40,142 nucleotides of DNA, from the NCBI GenBank assembly GCA_019119365.1, contig DWXD01000013.1, forward strand, positions 1-40,142, given 5' to 3'. The stretch comes from Candidatus Gemmiger stercoripullorum. Lineage in GTDB: Bacteria > Bacillota > Clostridia > Oscillospirales > Ruminococcaceae. Below, in pieces: positions 26,213 through 34,588 of this stretch. The notes beneath the pieces are model-generated. The model ran no database searches, was not told the origin of the DNA, and saw only the letters and a list, made by a program, of their open reading frames with translations. The position numbers were made by a program, and so were the translations under genes. Within the stretch, counting starts at the first letter, position 1. Each line of letters opens with the position of its first letter.

Positions 26213-28495
26213 ATGCTTTGTTCCCGCTGCAAAAAACGTACCGCAGTGGTCTTTATACAACGCTTTGAGGACGGCAAACCCATTCAGGAAGGGTACTGCC
26301 TGACCTGCGCCCGCGAACTGCACATCAAACCGGTCGACGACTTGATGCAGCGTTTCGGCATGAGCGACCAGGACCTCGAAAACATGGAGGAGCGCATGGC
26401 CAGCTTCCTGGAGGAAGCCGGTCAGTCCGGCGCGATGATGCCCGCCGACGCCGAAGGCGAGGAGGAATTCATCCCCGGCGGCAGCCCGGCGTTCCCGTTC
26501 GGCCTGCGCGCCGACGCCCAGGACGCCGACCGGAAAAAGCCCGGCAAAAAGGACAAGGCCCCGCGCCGCAAGTTCCTGGACACCTACTGTGAAAACCTGA
26601 CCCAAAAGGCCAAAGACGGCCGCATCGACCGCATTGTCGGCCGCGACCGTGAAATTTACCGCACGCTGCAGATCCTCTGCCGCCGCCAGAAAAACAACCC
26701 CTGCCTGATCGGCGAAGCCGGCGTCGGCAAGACCGCCATCGCCGAGGGCATCGCCCAGCGCATTGCCGAAGGCAAGGTGCCCGCCCGCCTGCAGGACAAG
26801 GAAATCTATCTGCTTGACCTCACCGCCCTTGTCGCCGGGACCCAGTTCCGCGGCCAGTTTGAGCAGCGCGTCAAGGGCCTGCTCAGCGAGATCAAGGCGG
26901 CGGGCAATGTAATTCTGTTCATTGACGAGATCCACAACCTCGTCGGCGCGGGCGATTCCGACGGCGCGATGAACGCCGCCAACATCATGAAACCGGCGCT
27001 GTCCCGCGGGCAGGTGCAGGTCATCGGCGCGACCACCTTCAGCGAATACCGCAAGTATATCGAGAAAGACTCCGCGCTCGAGCGCCGCTTCCAGCCCGTC
27101 AAGGTCGAGGAACCCTCGATCAACGACAGCATCGAAGTGCTGCGCGGCGTCAAGGTCTATTACGAAAAGCACCACTGCGTGCGCGTGCCGGACCCCATCG
27201 TCGCCAGCGTTGTGCAGCTGTCGGAGCGCTATATCACCGACCGTTACCTGCCCGACAAGGCCATCGACCTGCTGGACGAAGCCTGCGCGAGCTGCAACCT
27301 GCGCCACCCCGAGATCACCGAGTTCTTCCGGCTGCAGCGCCGCATCGCCGAACTGGAGGAACAGGAGCACACGCTCGAAAACCCCGACCCAGAAAACGCC
27401 GATGCCGCCATCGACTATGAGGAGCTCGCCAAAGTCAAGACCGAACTGGCCCGCGAGCGGGAAAAGCTGCCCGCGCTCGAGCTGCGCGTCGCCGATATCC
27501 AGGTCACGCTGGACGACGTCGCCCAGGTCGTCGAACTCTGGACCGGCATCCCCGCCGTCAAGATCAAGGAGAGCGAGTACGGCCGCCTGCAGGGGCTGGA
27601 GGACGCGCTCAAGGCGCACATCATCGGCCAGGACGAGGCGGTGCACAGCGTCGCCATGGCCATCAAGCGCGCCCGGGCCGACCTTTCCGGCCGCCACCGC
27701 CCGGCCAGCTTCATCTTTGTCGGGCCCACCGGCGTCGGCAAGACCGAGCTGGTCAAGCAGCTGGCGAGCCAGCTGTTCGACACCGTCGACCCGCTGATCT
27801 CGATCGATATGAGCGAGTATATGGAAAAGTACGCGGTCTCCCGCCTGATCGGCTCGCCGCCGGGCTATGTCGGCTACGACGAAGCCGGGCAGCTGACCGA
27901 GAAGGTCCGCCGCCACCCCTACAGCGTCGTGCTGTTCGACGAGATCGAAAAAGCGCACCCCGATGTGATGAACATCCTGCTGCAGATCCTCGACGAAGGC
28001 AAGATCAACGACGCGCAGGGCCGCACGGTCGATTTCTCCAACACGGTCATCTGCATGACCTCCAACGCCGGTTCCACCGACCGCTCCGGCCTCACCGGCT
28101 TCAACCGCACGGCGGAGCAGGCCACGCGGGACAAGAGCATGAAGGCTTTGCAGGAGTTCCTGCGGCCGGAATTCCTCGGCCGTGTCGACGAGGTCATCAC
28201 CTTCCGCCCGCTTGCGCAGGCGGACCTTGAAAAGATCGCCGCCCTGATGCTGGAAGAATACCGCCCCGGCCTGCAGGCCCGCGGTCTCGAACTTTCCTAC
28301 GGCCCGGCGGCGCTGGCGGCCATCGTCAACGCCACCTCCACCCGGTTCGGCGCGCGCGAGCTGCGCCGCACCATCCGCAAAACGCTGGAGGACCCGGTGG
28401 CCGAAGCGCTCATCAGCGGCAAGCTCAGCGGCGGCCAGACCGTCGCGCTCGAAGCGGACGCCGAGGGCAAACCGCGCCTTGTGCTGCCCGAATAA
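26213..28495 (+). CDS. ClpE-like Clp/Hsp100 ATPase with N-terminal zinc finger
   Basis: A 760-residue unfoldase that would feed ClpP. It begins with a four-cysteine finger (C3-x2-C6 and C29-x2-C32), as in ClpE, instead of the double Clp_N repeat of ClpC. D1 has Walker [10 protein letters not shown] (167-175) and Walker B FIDEIHN (Asp238-Glu239); a short coiled-coil middle region follows ([14 protein letters not shown]...), then D2 with Walker [10 protein letters not shown] (504-512), [12 protein letters not shown] and [15 protein letters not shown]. An ATG at 26192 is in frame, but the one at 26213 has GAAGAGGTG ahead and starts directly at the finger. No clpP, ctsR or mcsB is nearby. Confidence 0.9.
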   Translation: MLCSRCKKRTAVVFIQRFEDGKPIQEGYCLTCARELHIKPVDDLMQRFGMSDQDLENMEERMASFLEEAGQSGAMMPADAEGEEEFIPGGSPAFPFGLRADAQDADRKKPGKKDKAPRRKFLDTYCENLTQKAKDGRIDRIVGRDREIYRTLQILCRRQKNNPCLIGEAGVGKTAIAEGIAQRIAEGKVPARLQDKEIYLLDLTALVAGTQFRGQFEQRVKGLLSEIKAAGNVILFIDEIHNLVGAGDSDGAMNAANIMKPALSRGQVQVIGATTFSEYRKYIEKDSALERRFQPVKVEEPSINDSIEVLRGVKVYYEKHHCVRVPDPIVASVVQLSERYITDRYLPDKAIDLLDEACASCNLRHPEITEFFRLQRRIAELEEQEHTLENPDPENADAAIDYEELAKVKTELAREREKLPALELRVADIQVTLDDVAQVVELWTGIPAVKIKESEYGRLQGLEDALKAHIIGQDEAVHSVAMAIKRARADLSGRHRPASFIFVGPTGVGKTELVKQLASQLFDTVDPLISIDMSEYMEKYAVSRLIGSPPGYVGYDEAGQLTEKVRRHPYSVVLFDEIEKAHPDVMNILLQILDEGKINDAQGRTVDFSNTVICMTSNAGSTDRSGLTGFNRTAEQATRDKSMKALQEFLRPEFLGRVDEVITFRPLAQADLEKIAALMLEEYRPGLQARGLELSYGPAALAAIVNATSTRFGARELRRTIRKTLEDPVAEALISGKLSGGQTVALEADAEGKPRLVLPE

Positions 28496-28521
28496 ACCCG
28501 GGAACGCCGGGAGGACCCGCC

Positions 28522-29565
28522 ATGAAAAACACCCCCCTGCGCCTGCTGGCGCTGGCCGCCGCGGCGGCGCTGGCGCTTTCGGCCTGCATGCCGCGGGCCC
28601 AGAGCCTGGCCGCGCGCGAACCCGAGATCCAGACCATCGCCACGCCCGCGCCCAGCCCCACCCCGGCCCCCACGCCGGGGCAGGGGCTTGGCGGCTGGAC
28701 GTTTGAACGCACGCCCGAACAGCAGAAATACGGCAGCGCCGGGCTGTTGGCCTGGCCCTGCGTGCTGTACAGCCTTTACCTGGACGAACCCGAGGGCGGC
28801 GCGGTGTGGAGCGAGGAAGACATCGCCCGCAGCCAGCAGAACCTTGCGCTGGCCGTGGACTGGATCACCGAACAGGCCGCGGGCTACGGCGCGCGCGCCC
28901 GGCTTTACTATGGCAGCGACGATCTGGTCGCCCACCTGCGGTACAGCGCCCCGTTTGCGGGCGGCGAGGCCGCCGACGAAGGCCAGACCTTCTATGCCGA
29001 TATGGATAAGCTCTGCGCCCGGCTGGATACGGCCGAACTGGCCGAAAGCTACGGCACGACCAACATCGGCTTCCTTGTCTTTCTGCCGGTGGCGGGCTGC
29101 TCGTTCACGATGGTGCACTACCTGGAGGACGGCAGCAGCTTTTACTACGAATATTCCTGCCTTTACAAAGACAACGTCTTTTTCCCCGCCGGCACCTTTG
29201 AGATGCCCGCCGTCTATGCGCATGAGATCCTGCACCTGTTCGGCGCACCCGACCTCTATGAGGGCAGCGGCGATCTGTATGTGACGCCGGAGCTGATCGA
29301 CTATGTCACGGCCAACTGGCCCGACGCGATCATGTACGATACCTATAACGCCGACGGCACGCCCGAATATGATTCGATCCCCAAATCCATCTGCCCGCTG
29401 ACAGCCTTCCGCCTCGGCCTGTGCGCCGGTTTCCCGGGCGCCGAACAGTTCCCAGAAGTCACCCGGGACCCGCCCGGCACCTACCGCCTGGACCCCGAAA
29501 CCGACGCCGCGCCGTTTGCGGAGATCGGCGGCGGCACGGCGGCCGCGCCGGTGCCCGCCGCGTGA
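28522..29565 (+). CDS. Lipoprotein with HExxH metallopeptidase motif
   Basis: A 347-residue secreted lipoprotein. The signal is MKNTPLRLLALAAAAALALSAC with the lipobox LSAC, so the cysteine at residue 22 becomes the lipid anchor. A Pro/Thr/Ala linker follows (PAPSPTPAPTPG, residues ~42-54). The zinc site is HEILHLFGAPDLY with His234, Glu235, His238 and, by analogy with M6-like enzymes (HExxHxxGxxD), Asp244 as a possible third ligand. No close family was recognised. GGGAGGA precedes the ATG, 26 bases after clpE, and the AraC gene follows by 16 bases. It probably cleaves an extracellular protein or acts in envelope turnover; this is inference. Confidence 0.8.
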   Translation: MKNTPLRLLALAAAAALALSACMPRAQSLAAREPEIQTIATPAPSPTPAPTPGQGLGGWTFERTPEQQKYGSAGLLAWPCVLYSLYLDEPEGGAVWSEEDIARSQQNLALAVDWITEQAAGYGARARLYYGSDDLVAHLRYSAPFAGGEAADEGQTFYADMDKLCARLDTAELAESYGTTNIGFLVFLPVAGCSFTMVHYLEDGSSFYYEYSCLYKDNVFFPAGTFEMPAVYAHEILHLFGAPDLYEGSGDLYVTPELIDYVTANWPDAIMYDTYNADGTPEYDSIPKSICPLTAFRLGLCAGFPGAEQFPEVTRDPPGTYRLDPETDAAPFAEIGGGTAAAPVPAA

Positions 29566-29581
29566 GAAAGGAGACTGCGTT

Positions 29582-30466
29582 ATGCCGCATGTCCGCCAGG
29601 CCCCCCAGCTGCACACCGGCATCATCCTGCGCGCCTCCGCCTCGGAGTGGCGCATCGGCGAACGCCTGCCCGCGCACACCTGCGAACAATGGCAGCTTGT
29701 CTTTGTGCTGGACGGCATGGTGGAGGAGACGACCGACGGCCGCCCGCTCCGCCTGCGTGCCGGGCGCGTGCTGTTCCACCAGCCTTCCGAAAGCTACACG
29801 ATGCAGGCGGTGGGCGATGTCCCGCCCGAAGTTTTGCGCGTCGAATTCGAGGCCGCGGGCAATATCCTGGACGCTTTCCGCGGCTGCATGACCCGCGCGG
29901 CCCCGCCCGAAAGCGCCGCCCTGCGCCAGCTGGCCGCCGCCGTGCGCGAAGGCTGGCAGGTCGAAGCGGACGGCGTGCGCCTGCCCGAACCGGCCCCCCG
30001 GCCGGAACCGCCGCTGGGCTGCGTGCGGCTGCAGCAGCTCTATCTGGAGCAGGCGCTCTGGCTCATGGCGCGGCGGCTGCTGCGCGGCGGGCGCAGGCCG
30101 TCGCCCCGTGTGCGGGCCGAGCAGAACCAGAACGCGCTGGTCGAGGCCGCGCGCCTCTATATGGCCGAACACATCGAGACGACCGTTCCCCTCGGCGAGC
30201 TCTGCCGTGCCGCCGGCTGCGGCCGTGCGGCGCTGCAGGCGGCGTTCCAGGCCCGCACCGGCCACACCCCGCGCGAATACAACGCCCGCCTGCGGGCGGA
30301 GCACGCCGGGGCGCTGCTGGCCCAGGGCTATACCCCCGGCGAGGTGGCCCGCATGCTGGGCTATTCCTCCCCGGCGTATTTCTCGCAGCGGTTCCGCGCC
30401 CTCACCGGCCGCACCCCCACCGCCTACCGGCGGGACCCGACCCCGCTGCACCTGTGCAACAAATAA
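29582..30466 (+). CDS. AraC-family transcriptional regulator
   Basis: A 294-residue regulator: an N-terminal cupin-like part (LPAHTCEQWQLVFVLDGMVEE, then GRVLFHQPSESYTMQ) and a C-terminal AraC DNA-binding domain with VPLGELCRAAGCGRAALQAAFQ as the first helix-turn-helix and GEVARMLGYSSPAYFSQRFR as the second (both read by their key positions). The upstream in-frame extension to 29516 lies inside the lipoprotein gene; the ATG at 29582 has AAAGGAGA ahead. It shares direction and tight spacing with the HExxH lipoprotein gene. No target can be named; galE follows after 120 bases with its own possible -10 box (TACAAT, 30515-30520). Confidence 0.88.
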   Translation: MPHVRQAPQLHTGIILRASASEWRIGERLPAHTCEQWQLVFVLDGMVEETTDGRPLRLRAGRVLFHQPSESYTMQAVGDVPPEVLRVEFEAAGNILDAFRGCMTRAAPPESAALRQLAAAVREGWQVEADGVRLPEPAPRPEPPLGCVRLQQLYLEQALWLMARRLLRGGRRPSPRVRAEQNQNALVEAARLYMAEHIETTVPLGELCRAAGCGRAALQAAFQARTGHTPREYNARLRAEHAGALLAQGYTPGEVARMLGYSSPAYFSQRFRALTGRTPTAYRRDPTPLHLCNK

Positions 30467-30586
30467 ACATGCCGCCGGGTGGAAGCGTCTATGTTCTGCC
30501 CGGCGGGGAAGTGTTACAATAAAGACGGGCCAAAGCCAAACGGCCCGGCATCCCCCTCGAAATCAAACAGTAAAGGAGCGTTCGTT

Positions 30587-31618
30587 ATGTCCATCCTGGT
30601 CAGCGGCGGCGCCGGTTACATCGGCAGCCACACCTGCGTCGAACTTCTCAATGCCGGTTACGACATTGTCGTGGCGGACAACTTCTACAACTCCTGCCCC
30701 GAAGCCCTCAAGCGCGTGCGGCAGATCACCGGCCGGGACTTCCGCTTCGTGCAGGCGGATATGACCGACCCGGCCGCGGTCGAAGCCATCTTTGCCGCCA
30801 ACCCGGACATCGACTGCGTCATCCAGTTCGCCGCCTACAAAGCGGTGGGGGAGAGCGTCTCCAAGCCGATCGAATACTACACGAACAACCTCAACTGCAC
30901 GCTGACCATCCTGGATGTGATGCGCCGCCACAACTGCCACAACATCATCTTCTCCTCCTCGGCCACCGTCTACGGCGACCCTGCCAGCGTGCCCATCCGC
31001 GAGGATTTCCCCACCGGGGCGACCACCAACCCCTACGGCACTACCAAGGCGTTCACCGAGCGCATCCTGACCGACTGCTGCAAGGCCGACCCGGAACTCA
31101 ACGTCGCGCTGCTGCGTTACTTCAACCCCATCGGCGCGCACCCGTCCGGCCTCATTGGCGAAGACCCCAACGGCATCCCCAACAACCTCGTGCCCTACAT
31201 CGCCAAGGTCGCGGTCGGCAAGCTGGAGAAGGTCCACGTTTACGGCAACGACTACCCGACGCCCGACGGCACCGGCGTGCGCGATTACATCCACGTCGTT
31301 GACCTTGCCCGCGGCCATGTGGCGGCCATCCGCAAGCTCGCCAAAAAGCCCGGCCTGTTCATCTGCAACCTCGGCACCGGCCACGGCTACAGCGTGCTGG
31401 ATGTCATCCATGCGTTCAGCAAGGCCTGCGGCCGCGACCTGCCCTATGTCATCGACCCGCGCCGCCCCGGCGATATCGCCGAATGCTGGTGCGACCCCGC
31501 CAAGGCCAAACAGGAGCTTGGCTGGCAGGCCGAATACGGCATCGAGGACATGTGCCGCGACAGCTGGAACTGGCAGAGCCGGAACCCGGACGGCTACAAG
31601 ACCGCCCAGGCGCAGTAA
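30587..31618 (+). CDS. galE: UDP-glucose 4-epimerase
   Basis: A 343-residue short-chain dehydrogenase-type epimerase that interconverts UDP-glucose and UDP-galactose using bound NAD. The NAD loop is GGAGYIG (residues 7-13), the catalytic pair is Tyr150 and Lys154 in NPYGTTK, with the SSSATVYG strand at 123-130. The family's PRRPGDIAECW region near the C-terminus is present. A strong AAAGGAG lies ahead of the ATG; the long upstream extension is rejected. No galK or galT is nearby, so it may serve envelope polysaccharide as much as galactose use. Confidence 0.95.
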   Translation: MSILVSGGAGYIGSHTCVELLNAGYDIVVADNFYNSCPEALKRVRQITGRDFRFVQADMTDPAAVEAIFAANPDIDCVIQFAAYKAVGESVSKPIEYYTNNLNCTLTILDVMRRHNCHNIIFSSSATVYGDPASVPIREDFPTGATTNPYGTTKAFTERILTDCCKADPELNVALLRYFNPIGAHPSGLIGEDPNGIPNNLVPYIAKVAVGKLEKVHVYGNDYPTPDGTGVRDYIHVVDLARGHVAAIRKLAKKPGLFICNLGTGHGYSVLDVIHAFSKACGRDLPYVIDPRRPGDIAECWCDPAKAKQELGWQAEYGIEDMCRDSWNWQSRNPDGYKTAQAQ

Positions 31619-31682
31619 CCCCTTTATCTATAAGCATATAAGCCCGGGGCGGCGGCGAACAACTGCCGCCTGGCGCGCGTGA

Positions 31683-31823
31683 CATAAGAAAAAAGGTTTT
31701 ACAAAAACTGCAAAGCGGCGGATGCAAGGCAGAGGGCCGCGGCACTCCTTGGTGGAATGCAAGACCCGATAACGCAGCAGACGCCGCTTTGCAGATAGAG
31801 TTTTGCGGCTTTGTTTTCTTATG
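31683..31823. repeat. MITE-like 141-bp palindromic element
   Basis: The outer ends CATAAGAAAA (31683-31692) and TTTTCTTATG (31814-31823) are perfect inverted copies, and inner arms CTGCAAAGCGGCG (31708-31720) and CGCCGCTTTGCAG (31782-31794) form a further perfect 13-bp inverted repeat. The 61-base centre has no open frame of note. It lies between galE and the membrane protein gene, whose start is close to its right end. Confidence 0.75.
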
Positions 31824-31849
31824 GAACCGCGCAGTTCCTGTTTTTGCAA

Positions 31850-33592
31850 ATGGATATGAAACAGATCGTACAAAACAAACGCCTGCGCCGCTGCGCGGTG
31901 GCGTGCGCTTTGCTGGCCGCGGCGCTGCTGGCCTGCGGGCCGTTTCTCTCCGGCGGCGTCTGGCACGGCTCGGACCTCGGCTACCACCTGCGCCGCATTG
32001 AAAACATCGCCATGGGCCTGGCCGACGGCCGTTTTCCGGTGCGCATCCAGTCGGACTGGCTGCTCGGCAACGGCTATGCGGTCGGCGTGTTTTACGGCGA
32101 TATCCTGCTGTATTTTCCGGCGGCGCTGCGGCTGCTCGGCGTGCCGGTCACGGCCGCCTACGACCTTTACCTGTTCGCCGTGACGCTGTTCACGGCCGCA
32201 GCCGCGTACTATGCGGTGCGCCGCCTGGCCTGGCCGCGCATGTCGGCGCTGGCGGCCGCCGTGCTCTATACGCTGTCGGCCTACCGCCTGTGCGATGTCA
32301 CCGACCGCGCCGCCCTGGGCGAGTATACGGCGCTGGCCTTTCTGCCGCTGGCGGCGGCCGGGCTGTGGCGCACGCTCTGCCCGGACAGTTCCCGCCTGCC
32401 GGGCTGGCTGCTGCTTGTGCTTGGGTTGTCCGGCGTGCTGCAAAGCCACCTGCTCAGCTTTGAGCTCACGGTGCTGTGCCTGGCGCTGGCCGCGCTCGTG
32501 CTGGCGCGCCGCACCTTTGCGCGGGCGGCGCTCGTCCGCCTTGCCGGGGCTGCGGGGGCGTTCTGCGCGCTCAACGCCGGTTTCCTTGTGCCGCTGCTGG
32601 ACTACTACTTTACCGGCAAGTTCCAGATCAATCAGCCCGGCGGCGTCGAACCGATCCAGCAAAACGGCGCGGCGCTCGGCCAGCTGCTCGGCGTCGGCTA
32701 CGCGCTGGATGCGGGCCAGCAGCAGGACCTTGTCAAAGGGATGGCGCTCACGCCCGGCCCGGCGCTGCTGCTCGGCGCTCTGTGCGCGGCGGGGCTGGCC
32801 GTCCGGGCGCTTTTGCGCCGCCGCCCGGCGGGGGCCGCCGCCTGCCTGGGGCTGGGGGCGGCCGGGGCGCTCGGGCTCGCGCTCTCGTCCAACCTCTTCC
32901 CGTGGGACGCCCTCTACGCGCTCGGCGGCGCGGCCGAACGCCTGATCGGAAGCCTGCAATTTCCGTGGCGCTTCCTCGGCCCCGCCTGCCTGCTGCTGGC
33001 GCTGGCCGCCGCCGGCGGTCTGGCGCTGCTGCGCCCGCGGGCGCGGGCTGCGCTGGCGGCCGTGCTCTGCCTGCTGGCGGCGGGGAGCGCGGCGGCGCAG
33101 CTGCAGGCGTACACAGCCACGGCGGCGCCCGAAAGCTATGTCTGCGGCACCGAGGAACCCTTCTGGCCGATGAGCTGCGGCCACTATCTGCCCGCCGAAA
33201 ACGGCCCCACCGATATCAACCGGCTGCAGACCGAAGCGGTCTGGGCGGACGGCATCGAGCTGCGCGACTTCCAAAAACAGGGGCTTACGGTGCAGGTCAC
33301 GGCCGAAAATGTCAGCGATGTCGATGCCTGGGTCCAGCTGCCGATGCTGTGGTATCGGGGCTACACCGCGCGCGATACCGCCACCGGCGCCGCGCTGCCG
33401 GTTTTCTGCGGCGAGAACAACGCGGTCGGCGTTTGGCTGGCCCCGGGGTATAGCGGCAGCTTCACCGTCGCTTTCCGCGAACCGTGGCACTGGCGCGCCG
33501 CCGAGGTCCTCAGCCTGGCCGTCTGCGCAGCGCTCGGCCTGTGCGGGGCGCGGCGCTGCCTGCGCAAACGGATGGACCAAAAGAACGGATAA
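31850..33592 (+). CDS. Multi-pass membrane protein (PTPS-related / YfhO-like)
   Basis: A 580-residue protein with roughly 10-12 hydrophobic spans. The first loop, GSDLGYHLRRIENIAMGLADGRFPVRI (key residues Asp, His, Arg), and the GYAVGVFYGDILLYFPAALRLLG run resemble the 6-pyruvoyl-tetrahydropterin-synthase-related membrane family and YfhO-type proteins, which have a glycosyltransferase-C-like layout. A soluble ~130-residue part near residues 440-560 lies outside. Function is unknown; lipid-linked sugar transfer is a guess from fold. The start is uncertain: ATG codons at 31850 and 31856 lack a clear site and upstream sequence is the repeat element. It is followed by a bidirectional terminator. 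Confidence 0.75.
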   Translation: MDMKQIVQNKRLRRCAVACALLAAALLACGPFLSGGVWHGSDLGYHLRRIENIAMGLADGRFPVRIQSDWLLGNGYAVGVFYGDILLYFPAALRLLGVPVTAAYDLYLFAVTLFTAAAAYYAVRRLAWPRMSALAAAVLYTLSAYRLCDVTDRAALGEYTALAFLPLAAAGLWRTLCPDSSRLPGWLLLVLGLSGVLQSHLLSFELTVLCLALAALVLARRTFARAALVRLAGAAGAFCALNAGFLVPLLDYYFTGKFQINQPGGVEPIQQNGAALGQLLGVGYALDAGQQQDLVKGMALTPGPALLLGALCAAGLAVRALLRRRPAGAAACLGLGAAGALGLALSSNLFPWDALYALGGAAERLIGSLQFPWRFLGPACLLLALAAAGGLALLRPRARAALAAVLCLLAAGSAAAQLQAYTATAAPESYVCGTEEPFWPMSCGHYLPAENGPTDINRLQTEAVWADGIELRDFQKQGLTVQVTAENVSDVDAWVQLPMLWYRGYTARDTATGAALPVFCGENNAVGVWLAPGYSGSFTVAFREPWHWRAAEVLSLAVCAALGLCGARRCLRKRMDQKNG

Positions 33593-33606
33593 AGAATAGA
33601 TAAAAG

Positions 33607-33636
33607 AAAAAAGAGACCGGGGCCCCGGTCTCTTTT
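33607..33636. terminator. Bidirectional terminator
   Basis: GAGACCGGGG directly abuts CCCCGGTCTC with A6 before and T4 after, so it serves the membrane protein gene on the plus strand and the AraC gene on the minus strand. Confidence 0.88.
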
Positions 33637-33650
33637 GCTTTTGTACCGCC

Positions 33651-34466
33651 TTACACATACGCCTCGTTGTTGCGCGGCGGCAGGTGCTTGGGTGCGGCGT
33701 GCGGCGCGGCGGTGTCGCGCCACACGGCGGGGGAGACCCCCTCCTCGCGCCGGAACACCCGGCACAGGTAATTCGCCCCCGAAAACCCGCACAGGTTGGC
33801 GATCATCTCCAGGTTGTACTCCCGCTCCAGCAACAGCAGCTTGGCGGCCTCCAGCCGCGTGCGGGTCAGATACTTGCCGGGGGAGGTGCCCATCTCGGCC
33901 GAGAAGGTCCGCACCAGATGGCATTTGCTCACGCCCAGCGCATCGGCCAGGTCGTCGACGCCGTACAGCGCCATGTAGTTGTTTCGGATGGTCTCCACCG
34001 CTTCGGCCACCAGCGGTGAAAGCCGGCGCGCCTGCTCGTCGGCGTGGGCCAGCATGCACAGCAGCGCATACGGTCCAACGCCGCGGGCCGGGTCGGGCGC
34101 GGCGGCGGGGTCCGGCGGCGCGGCGGCGCACAGGCGGGCCAGCTGCTCGGCTACATTGGGGCAGGCGGCGCTGTCCACAAACCGCGGGGCGGGCAGGCCG
34201 CGCAGGAATCCTTCCACAGCCGAACCGGTCAGCCGCAGGCACAAAAGGTGGCAGGGCGTGGCAGGCAGCAGCGCCACCCCGCCGCAGCCCAGCAGGATAT
34301 CGCCCGAAGCGCCGCTGCCCGCCGCCGCGCCGCGCAGCTGCAGCAGGCACCGCCCGCTGGAAAGCACGCCGACCCACAGCCCTTCGCCGTCCAGCGTCAG
34401 CGGCGTTTCCCCCTGCAGCTCGCGCGTTTCGCGCACGGCGCAGCACTCTTCCCAGTCAAATATCAA
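33651..34466 (-). CDS. AraC-family transcriptional regulator with TTG start
   Basis: A 271-residue regulator with an N-terminal sensing part and a C-terminal AraC domain (VDDLADALGVSKCHLVRTFS as first helix-turn-helix, LEMIANLCGFSGANYLCRVFR as second). The start is TTG at 34466, set by the consensus AGGAGG seven bases ahead. It is divergent from msmX, 122 bases away, suggesting control of that ATPase or of the sugar uptake it serves. It is richer in G and C than msmX. Confidence 0.87.
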   Translation of the reverse strand: MIFDWEECCAVRETRELQGETPLTLDGEGLWVGVLSSGRCLLQLRGAAAGSGASGDILLGCGGVALLPATPCHLLCLRLTGSAVEGFLRGLPAPRFVDSAACPNVAEQLARLCAAAPPDPAAAPDPARGVGPYALLCMLAHADEQARRLSPLVAEAVETIRNNYMALYGVDDLADALGVSKCHLVRTFSAEMGTSPGKYLTRTRLEAAKLLLLEREYNLEMIANLCGFSGANYLCRVFRREEGVSPAVWRDTAAPHAAPKHLPPRNNEAYV

Positions 34467-34496
34467 TTTTAGACCTCCTGCATCAATAAAATGCTA

Positions 34497-34525
34497 TTTC
34501 AATTCTCATTCTAAGCTGGTATTAT
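34497..34525 (+). promoter_or_regulatory. Possible promoter of msmX
   Basis: TTTCAA (34497-34502), 17 bases, TATTAT (34520-34525). The -35 box is weak, which would fit activation by the divergent AraC protein. The site is a proposal. Confidence 0.4.
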
Positions 34526-34588
34526 AGATTTGTCAAGAAAAACAGGCGCCCAACGGCGTCAATAAAAAACTATCGGAGGGATTTCACC

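Noticed and set aside
31628-33658. 676-codon open frame on the minus strand across the membrane protein gene
   Set aside because: Runs through a repeat element and a terminator; Arg/Gln/Ala-rich shadow.
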